Notes: generated from the letters alone by a model not told the origin. Numbered from the stretch's first letter, positions 1-6,885 are shown. The stretch: DNA of 41,825 nt from Streptomyces hygroscopicus subsp. hygroscopicus (GCF_001553455.1 NZ_BBOX01000130.1:1-41825); one strand, 5' to 3'. Numbers and translations: made by a program.

Positions 1-35
1 GTTCTAGACTATCCGCTGGCCAGCAAACGCAGGAA

Positions 36-75
36 GGCCCCGCCCGCGCGTCGGGGGAGGCGCACGGGCGGGGCC
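36..75 (-). terminator. Hairpin terminator after methyltransferase gene
   Basis: An 11-bp perfect stem (GGCCCCGCCCG at 36-46, CGGGCGGGGCC at 65-75) encloses an 18-nt loop that can pair a little further. It lies 12 bp beyond the stop of the minus-strand methyltransferase gene, so it probably ends that operon. There is no U-tract, as is common in streptomycetes. Confidence 0.6.
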
Positions 76-86
76 AGTTCGGTGCC

Positions 87-1262
87 TCACACGGCCCACA
101 TCTCCGCCGGAACGTCCAGCCACGCGCGGTGTCCGTCCGGGGTCACCGTGAGGCCGAACCGGGTGTGATCCGGCTTGTCCCGGCCGACCCACCACCGGTA
201 CGCCTGCTCCACCTCATCCCATAGCCGCCGAGGTCCGGACTGCCAGACGCGCGACTCCGCGCCATCGCGGAACATCACGCAAGCCCAGGAGCGGTCACTC
301 AGCGAGTAGAACCACACCGGCCGCGCGCCCTCGCGCTTGTCCGCCACGGCCTGGACGCAGTCCCGGACGCGGAGCCCCAGGGCGAAGGACAGGGCGGTGT
401 GCTTCCCCGTGACGAACTCCGCCTCCGTGACCTCCGTGGTGGACGTGTCGGCGTTGTCCAGGGCATCCGCCGGGACGTACTCGCCGTGCCCTGGAATCGA
501 GAGCCGCCGTGTTCTCAATTTCATGAACTCGACAGGGCGTGTGAAGTGTCCTGACGCTGTCCCGCCCTTGACCTCCAGGCGGGCCACGGCGTCCGCGTTG
601 GAGTAGTGGGTCCCCCAGGGGGCCACGATGAGGCCGCCGGGCCGGGTCTGCTCAATCCATGCCCCGGGGATCTCCCGGAGTCCGACCGTGGCCAGGATGC
701 GGTCATAGGGGGCGTTGTCCGTGTGGCCGTCGAATCCGTCGCCCACGACCACATCCGGGTACAGGCCGAGCCTGCACAGCCGTTCGCGGGCCTGTCTCGA
801 CACGGCCCGGTCCACTTCCATGGTGGTGACGTTCCGCGCTCCGCAGCGGTGCGCCAGCGCGCCAGCCGTTTCCCCGGTGCCGGTGCCCACGTCGAGCACC
901 TTCATGCCCTCATCCACGGCCAGTGCCTGGAACATCGCGTAGTTGACAGAGGGCATGGAGGAGGAGCTGGTGGATACCTTCCCCGGCTTGGTGCCGATGT
1001 GCTTGCCGTCGTCCCACTGGGTCACGATGGGGACGTTGCTGTCCGCCGCCGCGTACCAGGCGTCTGGGTCGTCCGCCCGGTTCACGGGGACGCTCGTACC
1101 CGCGTCCATGTCGAACGGCCACATGAGGCCAGGCAGGAAGGCCGCCCGGTCAACGGCCGCGAACGTCGGAGCCCAGTCCGACGACATCGCTTGTGTCTCC
1201 AGGAGGAACCGCCCCAGCTCCTTACGGCTGGGGCGGCCCGCCTGCGGGGAGTTGCCAGTCAC
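87..1262 (-). CDS. Protein-L-isoaspartate O-methyltransferase-like RiPP-type enzyme
   Basis: A 391-aa SAM-dependent methyltransferase of the PIMT (Pcm) superfamily. SAM motif I is VLDVGTGTG at residues 122-130. It is preceded by a Ser-rich segment (STSSSSMPS, about 97-105) matching the conserved TSSxxQPS region of RiPP-associated PIMTs. At 391 aa it is much longer than housekeeping PIMT (about 210 aa). The extra C-terminal domain is typical of enzymes that methylate Asp in peptides (lanthipeptide OlvSA type, imiditide type, or the 'FxLD system' family). Methylation of Asp followed by loss of methanol gives aspartimide. The GTG start at 1262 overlaps the TGA of the upstream 51-aa peptide gene (GTGA), so the two are translationally coupled. 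No lanthipeptide synthetase or ATP-grasp gene lies beside it. The fold call is secure; the peptide substrate is inferred from position and from the Asp-Gly motifs of the peptide. Confidence 0.85.
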   Translation of the reverse strand: MTGNSPQAGRPSRKELGRFLLETQAMSSDWAPTFAAVDRAAFLPGLMWPFDMDAGTSVPVNRADDPDAWYAAADSNVPIVTQWDDGKHIGTKPGKVSTSSSSMPSVNYAMFQALAVDEGMKVLDVGTGTGETAGALAHRCGARNVTTMEVDRAVSRQARERLCRLGLYPDVVVGDGFDGHTDNAPYDRILATVGLREIPGAWIEQTRPGGLIVAPWGTHYSNADAVARLEVKGGTASGHFTRPVEFMKLRTRRLSIPGHGEYVPADALDNADTSTTEVTEAEFVTGKHTALSFALGLRVRDCVQAVADKREGARPVWFYSLSDRSWACVMFRDGAESRVWQSGPRRLWDEVEQAYRWWVGRDKPDHTRFGLTVTPDGHRAWLDVPAEMWAV

Positions 1263-1414
1263 TTGCGGTGCGTTCCGTCGCCGGGCGGGGTGTCGCCGTC
1301 GGGGGACGGCGGCTCCTGGGGCGGCGTCCAGGGCTGGCCGGGGTGGCCGTCGCCTCCGCCCCCTCCGCCTCCGCCGTGCCCGCCGTCAGTGGCGGTAATG
1401 ATCTGCACGCGCAT
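1259..1414 (-). CDS. Candidate RiPP precursor, Gly/Pro-rich Asp-Gly peptide
   Basis: A 51-aa peptide with an ATG at 1414 and a good upstream Shine-Dalgarno (AGAGGAGAG). It ends in a TGA that overlaps the GTG of the PIMT-like gene. The N-terminus is a short hydrophobic stretch (MRVQIITATD). It is followed by a run of eight glycines and then a Pro-rich tail. Four Asp-Gly pairs occur (D10, D22, D39, D46) plus one Asp-Thr (D41). Asp-Gly is the sequence most prone to aspartimide formation, which makes the peptide a natural substrate for its neighbour. There are no Cys residues and few Ser/Thr, so a lanthipeptide is unlikely. I recognise no precursor family; the RiPP role is an inference from size, coupling and composition. 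Confidence 0.6.
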   Translation of the reverse strand: MRVQIITATDGGHGGGGGGGGDGHPGQPWTPPQEPPSPDGDTPPGDGTHRK

Positions 1415-1433
1415 GCCGCTCTCCTCTCGTTCA

Positions 1434-1739
1434 TCAGTTTGGGTCGTGCACTGCACTTGCCACCCGCCCCCGGCCGCGCTGTCCCCTTGGGCCGACCGGG
1501 GGCGGGAGTTCATGGTTGCTGGCCGCCCGGCACCTTCGGCAGACGGCGAGTGGGGCGGGTTGGAGCAGGGGGGGGATGTAGACGACGCCGGAGCGCACGT
1601 CCAGCGCGCCGCCGCGCTGTGTCCACCAGCCCTCTGGGGAGTTCGCGTACGGGCCGTCAGGGTCGTCTATCAGGGTCACCAGCTCCGGGGCCGGTAACCG
1701 GGTCGGTCCCTGTCTATGAAGCCTGGCGGGAGCCGTCAT
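1434..1739 (-). CDS. Small EGWW-motif hypothetical protein
   Basis: About 101 aa, starting at the ATG at 1739, which lies inside the 3' end of the preceding gene (26-nt overlap). The central block SPEGWWTQRGGALDVRSGVV followed by YIP recurs almost unchanged in the plus-strand gene at 6882-7103 (SPEGWWTTYGGAKDVVSGVV, FIP). Both also have a downstream CxxC-like element (CRRC here). No function is known to me. It sits two genes upstream of the PIMT-like enzyme and ends 20 bp before the peptide start, so it is probably part of the same transcript. Confidence 0.6.
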   Translation of the reverse strand: MTAPARLHRQGPTRLPAPELVTLIDDPDGPYANSPEGWWTQRGGALDVRSGVVYIPPLLQPAPLAVCRRCRAASNHELPPPVGPRGQRGRGRVASAVHDPN

Positions 1740-1968
1740 GACCGGCAACCGTCTGTGTTCGCCGACGCGACCATGAGTGCTCCTCCGGGTGCCGCGCCAT
1801 CAAGACGCCGGCGTCCGTCACGGTGGTCATGTCGCCGCTCGTGTGCGCACGGTCCCGGACGTTCGCCAACTCGGTGCAACCGGCGCAGCCCGGGACCGGC
1901 TGAGGCTCCGGGTCCATCCTCGGCGGCAATGCCGCCGGTTCACTCGGGCAGGTCTTCGGCTTGCTCAT
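1714..1968 (-). CDS. Small hypothetical protein with CxxC pair
   Basis: An 84-aa protein from the ATG at 1968, with a clear GAAGGGG ribosome site about 6 nt upstream. It contains PGCAGCTELANVRD and later DAGVLMARHPEEH. The paired cysteines suggest a small metal or redox knuckle, but I do not recognise a family. It is the first gene of the four-gene minus-strand unit that ends with the PIMT-like enzyme. The 88 bp upstream hold a 19-bp near-perfect palindrome (2042-2060) that could control the unit. Confidence 0.55.
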   Translation of the reverse strand: MSKPKTCPSEPAALPPRMDPEPQPVPGCAGCTELANVRDRAHTSGDMTTVTDAGVLMARHPEEHSWSRRRTQTVAGHDGSRQAS

Positions 1969-2041
1969 GCCGACCCCTTCACGTCGTCCGTGTGGTGACA
2001 ACGCTAGGAAGGCAGCGATACCGACTCACAGCCGATTGCAC

Positions 2042-2060
2042 GTGATTGCGACGCGATCAC
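2042..2060. promoter_or_regulatory. 19-bp near-perfect palindrome, candidate operator
   Basis: GTGATTGCG-A-CGCGATCAC has 8 of 9 complementary pairs about a central A. It overlaps the stop codon of the Scr1-type regulator (2057) and lies 74 bp upstream of the start at 1968. It is therefore well placed to regulate the small-protein/peptide/PIMT unit. The binding protein is unknown; the neighbouring HTH regulator is the obvious candidate. Confidence 0.35.
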
Positions 2061-2905
2061 CTGAGCGAGTCCATCGCCGCTCTGATCAGTGCCCGAGCCT
2101 TCGCACCGTAGACCGCCATGTCCGCCAGCATGGCGAACGCGTCGGCGTACGCCTTCACTTCGCTGGGCTGCGTGAGCGTGAGATAGCCCGAGACTAGTTC
2201 GACGTTGACCTGTGCCGTGTCGTAGATCCAGAAGCCCTCAACGGGCATACGCGACCGTCCCACCCGCGCCGGAATCACTCCGACGCTGACGTTGGGCAGC
2301 GCGCCGACAGTCATCAGGTGATCAAGCTGTTCAGCTTGCGTGTCGGCGTCGCCAAGCCCGTTGGACAACACGGACTCTTCCATCAGGAACGCGAAGCGCC
2401 GATGCCCGTCGTCCAGGACACGTTGCCGGTCCATGCGTACCGCCACGGCGTCGGCCACGTCATCGACGGCAACGCGTCTGCGCTGGACAGCGCGCAACAC
2501 GGCTTCCGTGTAGCCAAACGTCTGGACTAGGCCGGGCACGAAATTCGGTGAGTAGGCCCGGAACCGAGTGGTGCGCTCATACAGCGGTAGAACCGACTCC
2601 TGAGCGCGTCGCAGCCCCGTACGCTCCATGCGGTGCCACTGCACCCACATGCCCTCGACAGCACGCAGGGACGCGACTAGGTCGGCTGTCTGATCCTCCC
2701 GTCCGCACGCCCGGCACCAAGTCTGAATGTCGTCAGCGCTCGGGGTCGTTTTCGCGGTCGAGATCCGAGAGACCTTGGACGGGTGCCAACCGCACAGCGC
2801 TGCGAGTTGTTTGCCTTCCAGCCCGGCGTCCCGGCACAGCTCACGGAGCCGATCCGCGAGAGCCTGCCGGGCCGCCTGGACGCTGGACGATGATGATGCT
2901 GCCAT
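2057..2905 (-). CDS. Scr1-type XRE regulator (DUF5753)
   Basis: A 282-aa protein with an N-terminal Cro/C1 helix-turn-helix (about residues 18-58, including GKQLAALCGWHPSKVSRIS). A DUF5753-type effector domain follows, with recognisable segments YSPNFVPGLVQTFGYTEAVL and EGFWIYDTAQVNVELVSGYL. Streptomyces carry dozens of such Scr1/WhiJ-like regulators. They are usually paired with a small DUF397 protein in toxin-antitoxin-like or developmental loci. Here the partner position is taken by a DUF6879 gene, which ends 3 bp upstream of the ATG at 2905. Probable DNA-binding repressor or antitoxin-like protein; target unknown. Confidence 0.85.
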   Translation of the reverse strand: MAASSSSSVQAARQALADRLRELCRDAGLEGKQLAALCGWHPSKVSRISTAKTTPSADDIQTWCRACGREDQTADLVASLRAVEGMWVQWHRMERTGLRRAQESVLPLYERTTRFRAYSPNFVPGLVQTFGYTEAVLRAVQRRRVAVDDVADAVAVRMDRQRVLDDGHRRFAFLMEESVLSNGLGDADTQAEQLDHLMTVGALPNVSVGVIPARVGRSRMPVEGFWIYDTAQVNVELVSGYLTLTQPSEVKAYADAFAMLADMAVYGAKARALIRAAMDSLR

Positions 2906-2908
2906 GGC

Positions 2909-3418
2909 TCAGACGGGCCGGTACTCCTCATGCGGAGTAGCCCGCTCCCACACGGCCTCGAACGCATCAACGCACAGCTTCACCACGTCAGGGTCATCGA
3001 ACGGTTCAGGGCCAGCGGACGACCCATCACCCGTGAAGTGGTTGAACTTCCCGTACGTGCCATCGAACACCCAGAAGTCGTTACCGGGCAGGGCAATGTC
3101 CGACGCGCGGCGGCGAGGCAGCCAGCGCACCTGCTCGCCGCCAGCGAGGTTTACCGGGCCGGTCACGTCGTACTCGAACCGGCAGTAGTCCGACAGAGGC
3201 TCGCTCATGATCCGGGCGCGACGTACCACTACCCCGCGCGCCGTCGCCTTCTTCATCAGCTCTGTCCAAGCCTGGTACTGGGCAGCCGCGTCGGCGGTCC
3301 GCCCCTGCTGCCATGCGATGAACCCCGGATCGTCCCGGATGTAGCTGTCCCGCATCTCCAGATGGACAGCGCTCCGAGTGACACTGGCCCACTCTTCCTC
3401 AAGCGACTTCGTTGACAC
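2909..3418 (-). CDS. DUF6879 family protein
   Basis: 169 aa from the GTG at 3418, chosen because the family begins around STKSLEEEWAS. Frame-compatible residues upstream look non-coding and overlap the previous gene. The order matches DUF6879: an RDSYIRDDPGFIAWQQG segment, then EPLSDYCRFEYDVT, then RRRASDIALPGNDFWVFDGT near the C-terminus. The family is of unknown function. It is typically found next to Scr1/XRE regulators in streptomycetes, as here. It overlaps the preceding small gene by 20 bp and is 3 bp from the regulator, giving a compact three-gene operon. Confidence 0.8.
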   Translation of the reverse strand: MSTKSLEEEWASVTRSAVHLEMRDSYIRDDPGFIAWQQGRTADAAAQYQAWTELMKKATARGVVVRRARIMSEPLSDYCRFEYDVTGPVNLAGGEQVRWLPRRRASDIALPGNDFWVFDGTYGKFNHFTGDGSSAGPEPFDDPDVVKLCVDAFEAVWERATPHEEYRPV

Positions 3419-3671
3419 CGTTCGTCTTGTCCTCACTGTCGGGTCGGGGGATGAACTGAAGCATGACCTTGGGCAGCCGGATGACTGTCTCGTGGTGAGG
3501 AACATCCGTTCCGTGACCGGGGATTGACCCGATCTCCTGGCACGCCTTCACCTCCTCCTCAGTGGCCTTGTAGGACTGGATCAGCAGGTCCCCGCTGTCC
3601 TCGTCCAGCCAGATGGTCGGAGACTCGTTGCCGGGCGTGTTCGGGATGATCCCGAGGAAACGCAACCTCAT
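3399..3671 (-). CDS. Small partner protein of the DUF6879/Scr1 operon
   Basis: 90 aa from the ATG at 3671, with a GGGAGAGG ribosome site. The sequence (RLRFLGIIPNTPGNESPTIW, then DLLIQSYKATEEEV, then HHETVIRLPKVM) resembles the short proteins that precede DUF6879 genes in other streptomycetes, as far as I remember. It carries a longer C-terminus (residues 78-90). The gene was read as beginning here rather than at the longer upstream frame, because that upstream part is relic recombinase sequence. Function unknown. Confidence 0.6.
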   Translation of the reverse strand: MRLRFLGIIPNTPGNESPTIWLDEDSGDLLIQSYKATEEEVKACQEIGSIPGHGTDVPHHETVIRLPKVMLQFIPRPDSEDKTNGVNEVA

Positions 3672-3736
3672 GCCCTCTCCCTGTCTCGATCGGATTGCAG
3701 CCAATTGCTCGACCTTCGCCCGCCCGGCGGAAGACG

Positions 3737-3971
3737 TCAAGAGGACACGTTCGTATGGCCGTACTCCGCCGGACGGGCCAGCCACGCCCCAGCTCCGGCC
3801 GTTCGAACGGGGCCGTCTTGGACGCGGAGACGCCCAGTCCACGGCCTCCCGGTCTCCCAGGTCGATGCCCAGATCCGCCGCAACGCGGGCGTTCGCTTCC
3901 CTCTGGCGCTGCGGGCTGGTCGTCTCATCCGTGAGGACGGACAGACGAAGGGCGGAAACGCCCCTGAGCAT
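3737..3971 (-). pseudogene. Frameshifted serine recombinase N-terminus
   Basis: Reading on the minus strand from 3971, the first frame gives MLRGVSALRLSVLTDETTS and then QRQREANARVAADLG. This is the start of a Streptomyces serine recombinase, with the catalytic Ser in RLS. The match then moves to a second frame (GVSASKTAPFERPELG) and to a third (AWLARPAEYGHTNVSS, stop). All three pieces align in order with one N-terminal resolvase domain, so at least two frameshifts and a C-terminal deletion have destroyed it. This relic is different from the integrase fragment at 4594. It marks an older mobile element. Confidence 0.75.
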
Positions 3972-4093
3972 GGCCGATGCGGCCACGGCGGCCCTCCTGG
4001 CAGTCGCTTACAGAGCTGCTAGTCGCGCGTTACAGGACCCGAGGGCAACGAGTTCTGCCTGCTCAGGGCCCGCCTCAACCCGCTCTGACGGCT

Positions 4094-4190
4094 CCGTGCC
4101 CCCGGTCTCCGCTCCGGTCCGCGCCCCCCGTCCACGCCCCCGGTCCGTGCCCCCGGCCGGTGCCCCGGTCCGTGCCCCCGGCGCGGACCG
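4094..4190. repeat. Degenerate GC-rich short tandem repeat
   Basis: CCGGTCCGTGCCCC-like units recur about six times downstream of the stop of the ABM gene (4213). The stretch 3972-4212 otherwise shows no gene. It is one of many short arrays in this window that begin just past a stop codon. Confidence 0.5.
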
Positions 4191-4212
4191 GGGCGCGTGC
4201 GCAGGCTCCAGG

Positions 4213-4542
4213 TCAGCCCTGCTTGGGCCCGGCCTGCTGTACGACCTCGAAGGACCACAGCGTGGACCCGGACGCGGCGGGCCTCTGCTGCGGGGCGTCC
4301 TCGCCGCCGCGCTGGTGGGCCGCCTTCATGGGGCCCTCCATCCACGCCTGGAAGTCCTCCTCGCTGCGCCAGCGGGTGTACACCAGGTAGGTGTCCGTCC
4401 CCTCGACGGGACGCAGCAGTTCGAACCACTCGAAGCCGTCGGAGCCCTCCACGGCCCCGGCGCGTGACGCGAAGCGCTTCTCCAGCACCTCGCGCTGTTC
4501 CTCCGGCACGGTCAGCACGTTGATTTTTACCACGCTAGGCAC
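4213..4542 (-). CDS. Antibiotic biosynthesis monooxygenase (ABM) domain protein
   Basis: 109 aa. The ABM ferredoxin-like fold is recognisable from VVKINVLTVPEEQREVLEKR, then GFEWFELLRPVEGTDTYLVY, then RWRSEEDFQAWMEG. Family members are small dimeric heme-free monooxygenases or heme-degrading-like proteins; the substrate here is unknown. GTG start at 4542 behind a GAGAGGTG ribosome site. The first codons coincide with a presumed attachment-site half. A second, truncated copy of the same ABM start lies at 7368-7412 next to the DUF2000 gene. The original ABM gene was probably split there by an integrating element that also restored a start for this remainder. Confidence 0.8.
   Translation of the reverse strand: MPSVVKINVLTVPEEQREVLEKRFASRAGAVEGSDGFEWFELLRPVEGTDTYLVYTRWRSEEDFQAWMEGPMKAAHQRGGEDAPQQRPAASGSTLWSFEVVQQAGPKQG
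4515..4542. other. Presumed attachment-site junction (left)
   Basis: GCACGTTGAT at 4515-4524 is identical to 7388-7397. The 22 bp from 4515 match the right junction at 18 positions. On the minus strand it encodes the ABM start (VVKINV). A serine-integrase start lies 52 bp away at 4594, the usual position for an integrase next to its att site. The junction assignment is inference. Confidence 0.45.
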
Positions 4543-4593
4543 ATGACACCTCTCACACAGCGGGCGCCAGGTTGGCGCCCTAACCTCGACTCT

Positions 4594-4653
4594 GTGCGAG
4601 CAGTCTCCTACATCCGCCAGTCAAAGAGACGTGAAGACGATTCCCAGGCCAGC
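4594..4653 (+). pseudogene. Truncated large serine integrase (N-terminal stub)
   Basis: Beginning at the GTG at 4594, the translation is VRAVSYIRQSKRREDDSQAS. The YIRQS block with its catalytic Ser, and the xxSQAS that follows, are the classic start of phage/ICE large serine integrases. Homology stops after about 20 codons and IS110-type sequence takes over. About 95 percent of the gene is missing. Confidence 0.7.
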
Positions 4654-4655
4654 CT

Positions 4656-4893
4656 GGGTCCTGAACGACGAGACCGAGCTGCTCCAGCTCATCGGCGACG
4701 TCCTGGCTATATCCACCGACGTGCTGTGGGCCGTTGACCTCAACCACGGCGGCGCCGTCCTGCTGATTGGCCTGCTCCTGAGCCACGACCAGCCGATGGC
4801 CTATCTGACCGGCCTGGCGGTCCACCGCGCCTCGGCCATCTACAAGGGGTGAGGGCAAGACAGATGCCAAGGATGCCTTTATCGACGCGTACT
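4656..4893 (+). pseudogene. IS110-family transposase fragment
   Basis: The piece reads VLNDETELLQLIGDVLA, then LWAVDLNHGGAVLLIGLLL, then MAYLTGLAVHRASAIYKG. That is the N-terminal DEDD-type region of IS110 transposases. A frameshift near 4850 moves the continuing match (GEGKTDAKDAF) to another frame, after which similarity ends. Neither terminus of an IS is evident. The fragment directly abuts the integrase stub, so an insertion followed by deletion probably inactivated the integrase. Confidence 0.75.
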
Positions 4894-4925
4894 CGATCCG
4901 TCATTCTGCCTGACAAGGAAGACCT

Positions 4926-6122
4926 TTAGAGCGTGAATGGATCCTCGTTCAGTGTGTCTCTCAGATGGTCCAGCGTATCGCGAAGACTCGACGGAGCGTC
5001 TGGGAGCCTGCTGCGACGGTGGGCGACGTTGTCAATCATGCGGATCGTTCGCCCTGACGAGATACCGGGTGTGGACGTGATCAGGGAGGCCGCTACATCC
5101 TCCGCGTCGCGCCACGCACCCACGTCGAGGAGGCAATCCGCCAGCCGTGCAACCCGCTCACTTGAGTAGCCCGTGGTGACGTCGCGAGATGTCTGGATTG
5201 ACCGATGCAAGTATGCGATCGCATCATCTAATTGGCCAGCTATCTGGAGCATGTGGCCCCACTGACGGTCAATTTCCCCGGGCGTGATCCACCATGTCCA
5301 CTCAGGAGCACCAACGTGGGTGCCGTCTTCTACAAGCGACCGTGCGCGCCGGAGTGATTCTGTAGCCTCCGGAAGTCGGCCGGTGCCGACGAGTCCTTTA
5401 GCTTCGCGAATGCGGAACATTGCTTCGACGCGCGGGTGCAACCGCCGACTGTGGAGGACCGATCGGGCGATGGACAGTGCCTCTTGAGGGCGTCCCCGCC
5501 ACTCGCTTTGCATGGCCATGTTTTGCAGCGTCAACAGCTCGGTGGCCCGGTCTCCTGAGAGCTTCGCGAGGAACAGCGCTTCATGGTTGAACCGGTGGGC
5601 CGCATCGTCGTTCTCTGCATCCCATAGTGCCCACCCGGCGACTTCGGCAAGCTCAGAAGCCGCGGACTGGATATCCCGCTCGTGGCGCTGGTCGTAGTCA
5701 CCGACGCCGAGCCGGCGATGGACGACCCTGAACGCTCGTCCAGCCGGCTCGGCGATAGAAACGCCGCTGAGTTCGTTGTCCAGGACGATCAAACGGCGGG
5801 ACGTGTCTCGGATGGCCTGTACGAAGTCTGCGCCCTGTGCGCTGCTGAGGAGCAGTATCCGGTGAGCGGTGGAGGACGGTTCAGCGTCCTCCGACGACCC
5901 ATTCGGTTCCTCCGCTTGCGTTGCGAGTTCGAGGAGTTCACCGTCAGCCTGGAGGAATTCATCCAGCCCCGCGACGAGTTGCATCGACGGCTCTTGCTTC
6001 CCGGAAAGAACGCGCGACAGATACGCGTGATCGTAGTTCAGCTCTCGGGCGACTGATCGAACACTCATGCGCCGATCAAGAAGTATGTCGCGGACCCTCT
6101 GAATGAACTCCCCGCTACTCAT
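4926..6122 (-). CDS. HTH-TPR transcriptional regulator
   Basis: 398 aa, ATG at 6122, TAA stop. The N-terminal XRE helix-turn-helix occupies about residues 7-56 (SVRSVARELNYDHAYLSRVL). The remainder is alpha-helical, with TPR-like units such as ELLTLQNMAMQSEWRGRPQE and DDAIAYLHRSIQTSRDVTTG. This is a common actinobacterial regulator architecture in which the TPR region senses a peptide or partner. Base composition is lower in GC than the neighbouring genes, which supports horizontal arrival. Three tandem 11-mers lie 18-50 bp upstream and may be its own operator. It is divergent from the four small genes at 6272-7281, which are its likely targets. Confidence 0.8.
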   Translation of the reverse strand: MSSGEFIQRVRDILLDRRMSVRSVARELNYDHAYLSRVLSGKQEPSMQLVAGLDEFLQADGELLELATQAEEPNGSSEDAEPSSTAHRILLLSSAQGADFVQAIRDTSRRLIVLDNELSGVSIAEPAGRAFRVVHRRLGVGDYDQRHERDIQSAASELAEVAGWALWDAENDDAAHRFNHEALFLAKLSGDRATELLTLQNMAMQSEWRGRPQEALSIARSVLHSRRLHPRVEAMFRIREAKGLVGTGRLPEATESLRRARSLVEDGTHVGAPEWTWWITPGEIDRQWGHMLQIAGQLDDAIAYLHRSIQTSRDVTTGYSSERVARLADCLLDVGAWRDAEDVAASLITSTPGISSGRTIRMIDNVAHRRSRLPDAPSSLRDTLDHLRDTLNEDPFTL

Positions 6123-6139
6123 GAGACCAGCGTACGACT

Positions 6140-6172
6140 GTCACCACGCAGTCACCACGCAGTCACCACCGA
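6140..6172. promoter_or_regulatory. Three tandem 11-bp iterons, candidate operator
   Basis: GTCACCACGCA occurs twice head to tail (6140-6150, 6151-6161), followed by the variant GTCACCACCGA (6162-6172). An 11-bp period places each copy on the same helical face. The array lies in the divergent region between the HTH-TPR gene and the small-gene operon, close to the regulator start, and so suits autoregulation. Confidence 0.5.
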
Positions 6173-6271
6173 TGACTGCACATTCGCGGTTGTCTTATGC
6201 GTGCACGCAAGGACCCCCGCACCTGAGCTACCAGGCCGGGGGCATGGTCACGCTGGATAGGAGCGCAACAC

Positions 6272-6634
6272 ATGCAGGCTACCCGTCTGCGTCTACTGCC
6301 ATGGCCGGGGCCGACCGGTCAGCGCGCGTACACGCCGGATGACTTCCCGACCGGCCGGATCGCCCGGTTGGCCGACGGGGTGGAGGCAGAGCAGATCGCC
6401 ACGGCGGAGTCCGTCCTGTCGCTCGCGAAGGGCATGCTGGACGCCGGTCTCCCTGTCGAACCGCATGAGTGCACGTACCTGCTGAAGCGACTCACGGAGT
6501 GCCTTGACGACGTGCTTCGCGTGGCGGAGTCCCGAGGCGGCCGACTCCCGGTCCCGGACCCTCTGGAGCCGGAGGCGGAGTGCCTGGAGGGTGAGGTTTC
6601 CACGAGCAGCCCGGCGGATGGGGGGCGGTCATGA
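6272..6634 (+). CDS. Hypothetical protein, first of four-gene unit
   Basis: 120 aa from the ATG at 6272, with AGGAG just upstream (6258-6262). The central part (GVEAEQIATAESVLSLAKGM, then HECTYLLKRLTECLDDVLRV) is predicted helical; both ends are Pro/Gly-rich. No Cys-rich or catalytic motif is seen and the family is not recognised. It overlaps the next gene by the ATGA arrangement at 6631-6634. Probably an accessory protein governed by the divergent HTH-TPR regulator. Confidence 0.65.
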   Translation: MQATRLRLLPWPGPTGQRAYTPDDFPTGRIARLADGVEAEQIATAESVLSLAKGMLDAGLPVEPHECTYLLKRLTECLDDVLRVAESRGGRLPVPDPLEPEAECLEGEVSTSSPADGGRS

Positions 6635-6885
6635 CGCGCCAGACGCGTCCGACGCCGCTCACCGCACCCCTTCCCAAAGGGTGGAGGTGGTTCCTCTCGT
6701 ATGGCTCGCCGAAACGGGGCGGCAGCCTTCCGCAGTTCTACGCCACGGCTCCGTACTTCGTGTCCAGCCTGCCTCCGGGACCGGCCCGGAAGCACTTGGA
6801 CCAGACCCTCAGCGCGCCCACGTGGGCGGAGCTTCACCGGCTGGTCACTGAGCAGGAGGAGCGGCGTCGCTCGCTGACGTCGTGA
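6631..6885 (+). CDS. Hypothetical protein, second of unit
   Basis: 84 aa; its ATG overlaps the previous stop (ATGA). It is basic and aromatic-rich at the N-terminus (PKGWRWFLSYGSPKRGG) with a helical C-terminus (WAELHRLVTEQEERRRS). Not recognised. It is coupled on both sides, so it is almost certainly translated with its neighbours. Confidence 0.65.
   Translation: MTRQTRPTPLTAPLPKGWRWFLSYGSPKRGGSLPQFYATAPYFVSSLPPGPARKHLDQTLSAPTWAELHRLVTEQEERRRSLTS

Noticed and set aside
1259..1414. FxLD-type lanthipeptide precursor
   Set aside because: The peptide lacks the FxLD leader and has no Cys; no lanthionine synthetase is adjacent.
606..1697. Long plus-strand frame opposite the PIMT-like gene and its neighbours
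   Set aside because: It is the complement of several well-supported minus-strand genes and has random, Arg/Gly/Pro-rich composition.
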